NCBI GenBank assembly: GCA_009391225.1
Contig: VEXC01000027.1
Location: forward strand, 1-7,624
Length of the DNA stretch: 7,624 bases
Origin: SAR202 cluster bacterium AC-647-N09_OGT_505m
Lineage (GTDB): Bacteria; Chloroflexota; Dehalococcoidia; UBA2985
Direction of reading: 5' to 3'
Part shown: in pieces, positions 5,439 through 7,624 of the stretch
Layout of the letters: each line of letters starts with the position of its first letter
Numbering within the stretch: position 1 is the first letter of the stretch
Made by a program: the position numbers and the translations under genes
Notes under the pieces: model-generated
Databases searched by the model: none
Seen by the model: only the letters and a program-made list of their open reading frames with translations
Told to the model about the DNA's origin: nothing

Positions 5439-6290
5439 GTGATTTCTCGGAGAGAGCACTATCTAGACAAGATTACTTGGCGACAGTTTGAGCGATTGCT
5501 TGTAATGGTCATGAAGAGAAAATGGCCGACCACTCGCTTGACACCGGCAGGTGCCGACGGAGGGGCGGATGCGATTTCGTACAGCGTAGAAGGCAACATC
5601 ATCGCGTTGGGTCAAGCCAAGCACACGGCTCGTATTGGATCTCCTGTGGTAGATAAAACCCTCGGAGCCGCTCTACAACATGGTGCCACAAACGTGGTAA
5701 TAGCAACCTCCGGAGAACTGACGAAACCAGCTAAGGATAAATTCGAAGAAAATCGTGTGCAAGGGGAAAAATATGCACAATACCCAAATTCTCCGTTCAG
5801 ATTGTACATCTGGGAACGTAGGGACTTAGTCGTGTTGCTCAACGGGATGAATGAGCAAAGCTGGAAACGATTCCTCTCGCAAGTAATCTACGAGACCGGC
5901 AAGTCTCCAGTTATTCCTAAGCCTTCGAATCAGCAATCGAAGGACCCTGTTATTCCTAAGCCTTCGAATCAGCAATCGAAGGACCCTGTTATTCCTAAGC
6001 CTCAGCGACCGAAGGACCCTGTGCGAACGGCTCTCGTGGCCTTGGAACGGCAAGCAAAGACATGGCAGCAGAGTCCTAAACGAAATAGACCGTTCAGGTA
6101 TATCAGTCTAGCACGGAAATTGCTCAATGAACTGCATGGTAGATTTGGCGAATCAGAATTACTCAACGAAGTGGAAAACGCCCTTTATCAGGTTGAGGCT
6201 ATCCAAGGAGGTGGTCGTACCAAGCAGATAAGCACTAAATGGAATGCATTCCTGATGGTAACCCGTCACCCAATTATACCAAGTCCATAA
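5439..6290 (+). CDS. Second Mrr-type nuclease with tandem-repeat linker and helical C-terminal part
   Basis: A 283-residue protein starting at GTG 5439, with AGGAG (5427-5431) 7 nt upstream. Residues about 10-145 form an Mrr-like PD-(D/E)XK catalytic domain: E18 in WRQFERLLVMVM, D40 and D44 in GADGGADAISY, Q59-A-K61 in ALGQAKH, then VVIATSGELTKPA and WERRDLVVLL. It lacks the N-terminal winged helix of the other Mrr protein and opens directly with the nuclease. Residues 157-194 are a proline/lysine-rich linker of nearly perfect 13-residue repeats. Residues about 196-283 are helical and unassigned (LARKLLNELHGRFGESELLNEVENALYQVE), perhaps a recognition or oligomerisation part. It diverges from the core cluster and is bracketed by repeats A and B. 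Nuclease residues appear intact, so activity is likely; modified-DNA specificity is inferred from the family. Confidence 0.88.
   Translation: MISRREHYLDKITWRQFERLLVMVMKRKWPTTRLTPAGADGGADAISYSVEGNIIALGQAKHTARIGSPVVDKTLGAALQHGATNVVIATSGELTKPAKDKFEENRVQGEKYAQYPNSPFRLYIWERRDLVVLLNGMNEQSWKRFLSQVIYETGKSPVIPKPSNQQSKDPVIPKPSNQQSKDPVIPKPQRPKDPVRTALVALERQAKTWQQSPKRNRPFRYISLARKLLNELHGRFGESELLNEVENALYQVEAIQGGGRTKQISTKWNAFLMVTRHPIIPSP
5910..6020 (+). repeat. 39-bp in-frame tandem repeat, about 2.8 copies
   Basis: Two identical 39-bp units (5910-5948, 5949-5987) encode VIPKPSNQQSKDP twice. A third unit (5988-6020) is shortened by 6 nt to 33 nt and diverges in the middle (PQRPKDP). The preceding codons are already KSP, like the repeat junction. 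Exact DNA identity of the first two units implies very recent expansion. The repeat stays in frame and forms the flexible linker between nuclease and C-terminal part. Confidence 0.9.
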
Positions 6291-6333
6291 ACCCCTTTTT
6301 TATAGAGCCAAACTGTATCCAACACCATCGTCA
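6269..6333. repeat. Flanking repeat copy B, right of the plus-strand Mrr-like gene
   Basis: This is the partner of copy A, with the perfect CCAACACCATCGTCA core at 6319-6333, 978 bp from the first. It covers the last codons and stop of the plus-strand nuclease gene, the whole 40-bp gap, and the stop codon (6331-6333) of the convergent minus-strand gene. A -10-like hexamer (TATAAT on the minus strand, 6273-6278) is conserved at the same place as in copy A. No stem-loop is visible, so a classic terminator is unlikely. Confidence 0.6.
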
Positions 6334-6879
6334 TACACGGCTTAACCTCAGCATCCTTCTCTCCGACGTACGTTCCCTCCGTACCGTTATGCCGTGAGCA
6401 TCTAATGCATCGGTCATGTAGGGTTGTATTAGCTCTGCGGACAATCGGTTATGTAGCTTTGGTATGTCTCTGACATCGCCAATCAATGACAACAGTTCCG
6501 ATGCAGTACCTTCCCAATAATCCCTGTCATCCATGACCCCTATCAGCACCCTAGCCAACCTGGGAGTCTCACTACTGGGTTGAGGTGGCTTAATGACGAT
6601 GGAACAGGGCTTCGATGGCGTCCTGGATGCTCCGTGGACGTGGTTTACCCGTGCATCCCACAGCATGGGGTCTAGGAACCGTTTGTCCAGTACGTAGCCC
6701 TTGCCCCGGTACAGGTCCATGGTGTAGTTATCGGTACGTCCTATGAACTCCCTGCCGGGTGCGTACCATGTCACCCTAGGGGGAAGGGAACTAGTGTGAT
6801 ATCCCTGCATGAATATCCACACATCCCTTGGCATCCTGTTTTTAGGCTGCGTGGCTTGGGTATGGTTTGTCATCGTCAT
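6331..6879 (-). CDS. Protein with a primase/helicase-like C-terminal winged-helix tail
   Basis: A 182-residue protein. ATG 6879 has AGAGGA (6888-6893) at 8 nt; a later in-frame ATG (residue 16) lacks a ribosome binding site. Residues about 120-181 (YWEGTASELL, IPKLHNRLSAEL, ALDAHGITVRRER, RRMLRLSR) follow the W-x-GTA-x-ELL...P...N-x-LS-x-L...L-x2-GI-x-V pattern seen at the very C-terminus of many phage- and plasmid-type primase-helicases. The N-terminal half (MPRDVWIFMQGYH, VTWYAPGREFIGR, YRGKGYVLDKRFLDP) is unfamiliar, and no primase or ATPase motifs are present. It is therefore either a stand-alone small DNA-binding protein or a rearranged remnant of a mobile-element replication gene. It converges on the plus-strand nuclease gene and diverges from 6894-7313. 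Confidence 0.6.
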   Translation of the reverse strand: MTMTNHTQATQPKNRMPRDVWIFMQGYHTSSLPPRVTWYAPGREFIGRTDNYTMDLYRGKGYVLDKRFLDPMLWDARVNHVHGASRTPSKPCSIVIKPPQPSSETPRLARVLIGVMDDRDYWEGTASELLSLIGDVRDIPKLHNRLSAELIQPYMTDALDAHGITVRRERTSERRMLRLSRV

Positions 6880-6881
6880 GG

Positions 6882-6887
6882 TAATAT
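6882..6887 (+). promoter_or_regulatory. Extended -10 box candidate for the membrane coiled-coil gene
   Basis: TG-G-TAATAT (TG at 6879-6880, TAATAT at 6882-6887) matches an extended -10 element. A start 6-7 nt downstream would fall at or next to ATG 6894, giving a leaderless mRNA, which fits the lack of any ribosome binding site for that gene. No -35 box is visible. Confidence 0.35.
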
Positions 6888-6893
6888 TCCTCT

Positions 6894-7313
6894 ATGGACA
6901 ATTTCATGAGAACTCTCAAGCCGATTCATTGGGCGTTGCTGGGGTCGGCGGTGCTCTCCACTGTCATCCTTATTGCTGTAATCGTGTTAATACAAAACCA
7001 AAGCACTGACATTGCCGAGCTTAAGCAGAAGATTAGTGAACTAGAGACCCAAACCACAACTCCTACCGACTATTCTGATCCTTACATTCCTCCTCCTATT
7101 ACAAACACAAGAACAGATACCTCATATTTCGATGACCAAATACGTAGATCGGAAGAACGATTAGGCCAAGAGGCCAGAGATCGAATTGATGCATTAGAGG
7201 AACGCCGATATTGGGAGGAACAAAATGCTTCATTCGAGAGAATGCAGAGAGAAGCTTCTGAAAGAGCGTGTAAAGACTTAGAAGCCATGGGTTCAACATT
7301 CATAGGTTGCTGA
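6894..7313 (+). CDS. Small single-pass membrane protein with coiled-coil tail
   Basis: A 139-residue protein of no recognised family. A single strongly hydrophobic segment (about 12-34, HWALLGSAVLSTVILIAVIV) follows a short basic N-terminus (R6, K9), so the N-terminus is probably cytoplasmic and the rest outside. A short heptad-like stretch (38-53, IAELKQKISELE) follows, then a proline/threonine-rich spacer (54-72) and a long highly charged helix (78-130) likely to form a coiled coil. The tail ends with two cysteines (C126, C139). The start codon lies within 15 bp of the divergent gene's start and has no ribosome binding site; ATG 6906 is an alternative with none either. Its link to the nuclease genes is only positional. 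Confidence 0.6.
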   Translation: MDNFMRTLKPIHWALLGSAVLSTVILIAVIVLIQNQSTDIAELKQKISELETQTTTPTDYSDPYIPPPITNTRTDTSYFDDQIRRSEERLGQEARDRIDALEERRYWEEQNASFERMQREASERACKDLEAMGSTFIGC

Positions 7314-7331
7314 GCATCAGTATGCCTTGGT

Positions 7332-7355
7332 AACCCTTTTGTAGAAATCAAACTG
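7332..7355. repeat. Weak third copy (C) of the flanking repeat
   Basis: AACCC-TTTTG-TAGA followed by CAAACTGT matches the left and middle part of copy B in order and spacing (about 20 of 26 aligned positions), but the 15-bp core is absent. Like copy B, it sits between convergent genes, just after the stop of the coiled-coil gene. It may be a diverged copy or chance resemblance. Confidence 0.3.
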
Positions 7356-7387
7356 TCACGCATATCTCCCCTATATATACCAATACT

Positions 7388-7600
7388 CTAAGCCATACCC
7401 CCATTCCAACAAGCCACCATCACAGCAATTGCAACAAAAGCAAACTGCAGATAATCGAAGAGAAACAGAAGCACAAGAGATAGCCACCCACTCAACCAGA
7501 AAAACTCGTTCACGATTTGACCACCACCTTGACCACCACTTGGATACGAATTCACTGACATTCGTGGAGTGAGTGCTACAGTCCTTGAGCAGTTTCCCAT
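7388..7600 (-). CDS. Small glycine-rich membrane protein
   Basis: A 70-codon frame ending in TAG. Residues 20-28 are glycine/glutamine-rich (PSGGQGGGQ), encoded by two near-identical GGTGGTCAA units. Residues about 33-65 are almost entirely hydrophobic (FFWLSGWLSLVLLFLF, then FAFVAIAVMVACW), broken only by D49-Y50, so either two short membrane helices in a hairpin or one long one. Neither ATG 7600 nor the in-frame ATG 7561 has a clear ribosome binding site. The shorter form (57 residues, starting MSVNSYPSGGQ) looks more natural as a protein start. The hydrophobic pattern supports a real gene, but its function is unknown. Confidence 0.4.
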   Translation of the reverse strand: MGNCSRTVALTPRMSVNSYPSGGQGGGQIVNEFFWLSGWLSLVLLFLFDYLQFAFVAIAVMVACWNGGMA

Positions 7601-7624
7601 AGCTAGTCGCTGGCTAAGTCATGG

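Noticed and set aside
5910..6020. CRISPR array
   Set aside because: The 39-bp units abut without spacers and stay in frame inside a gene.
5826..6053. Minus-strand frame with arginine/leucine repeats
   Set aside because: It is the antisense reading of the 39-bp linker repeat in the plus-strand nuclease gene.
6291..6330. Bidirectional terminator between convergent genes
   Set aside because: The T-run is not preceded by a stem-loop, and the same sequence also occurs at 5290-5355 between divergent genes, where a terminator makes little sense.
7082..7363. Minus-strand frames of 66 and 93 codons
   Set aside because: They are antisense to the coiled-coil gene, whose membrane segment and charged helix are more convincing.
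1..7624. DNA methyltransferase, transposase, tRNA or rRNA genes
   Set aside because: I looked for their motifs and structures on both strands and saw none.

Overview
The window is a bacterial accessory region dominated by DNA-cleaving enzymes. The organism cannot be named from the sequence: there is no rRNA, tRNA or housekeeping marker. Strong AGGAGG-type ribosome binding sites, a -35/-10 promoter and mixed codon use at intermediate GC point to a bacterium. The general look recalls mid-GC environmental lineages such as Chloroflexota, but that is only an impression.

Minus-strand core (about 1-5239, read right to left). First comes an unrecognised protein whose C-terminal half is a PD-(D/E)XK nuclease (4265-5239). 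After a 249-bp gap with its own promoter and a palindromic operator candidate follows a compact operon: a MazG-like nucleotide pyrophosphohydrolase (3668-4015), an EVE/PUA-like plus HNH endonuclease (2725-3666), an Mrr-type restriction endonuclease (1820-2713), a possible 30-codon bridging ORF (1727-1819), and a large protein with treble-clef zinc-ribbon repeats on both sides of a Vsr/DUF559-like nuclease (1-1713, cut by the window edge). Spacings are 1 nt, 11 nt and 0 nt, so the genes are probably co-transcribed and partly translationally coupled.

Plus-strand nuclease (5439-6290). This gene diverges from the core and encodes a second, unrelated Mrr-type nuclease. It has a 13-residue tandem-repeat linker and an unassigned helical C-terminal part. 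Two related copies of a ~65-bp sequence, sharing a perfect 15-bp core, flank it, so it looks like an inserted cassette.

Right flank (6291-7624). It holds a 182-residue protein whose C-terminus resembles the winged-helix tail of phage/plasmid primase-helicases, a short single-pass membrane protein with a coiled coil, and a small glycine-rich membrane protein. A third, weaker copy of the repeat lies here.

Inference: this is a restriction/defence island with five different nuclease genes. The EVE-like domain and two Mrr domains suggest Type IV (modification-dependent) restriction of phage DNA carrying modified bases. The MazG-like hydrolase at the head of the operon could remove modified dNTPs so that the host does not make its own DNA a target. 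That combination, with the zinc-ribbon-nuclease protein as terminal gene, is the best candidate for a previously undescribed system here.
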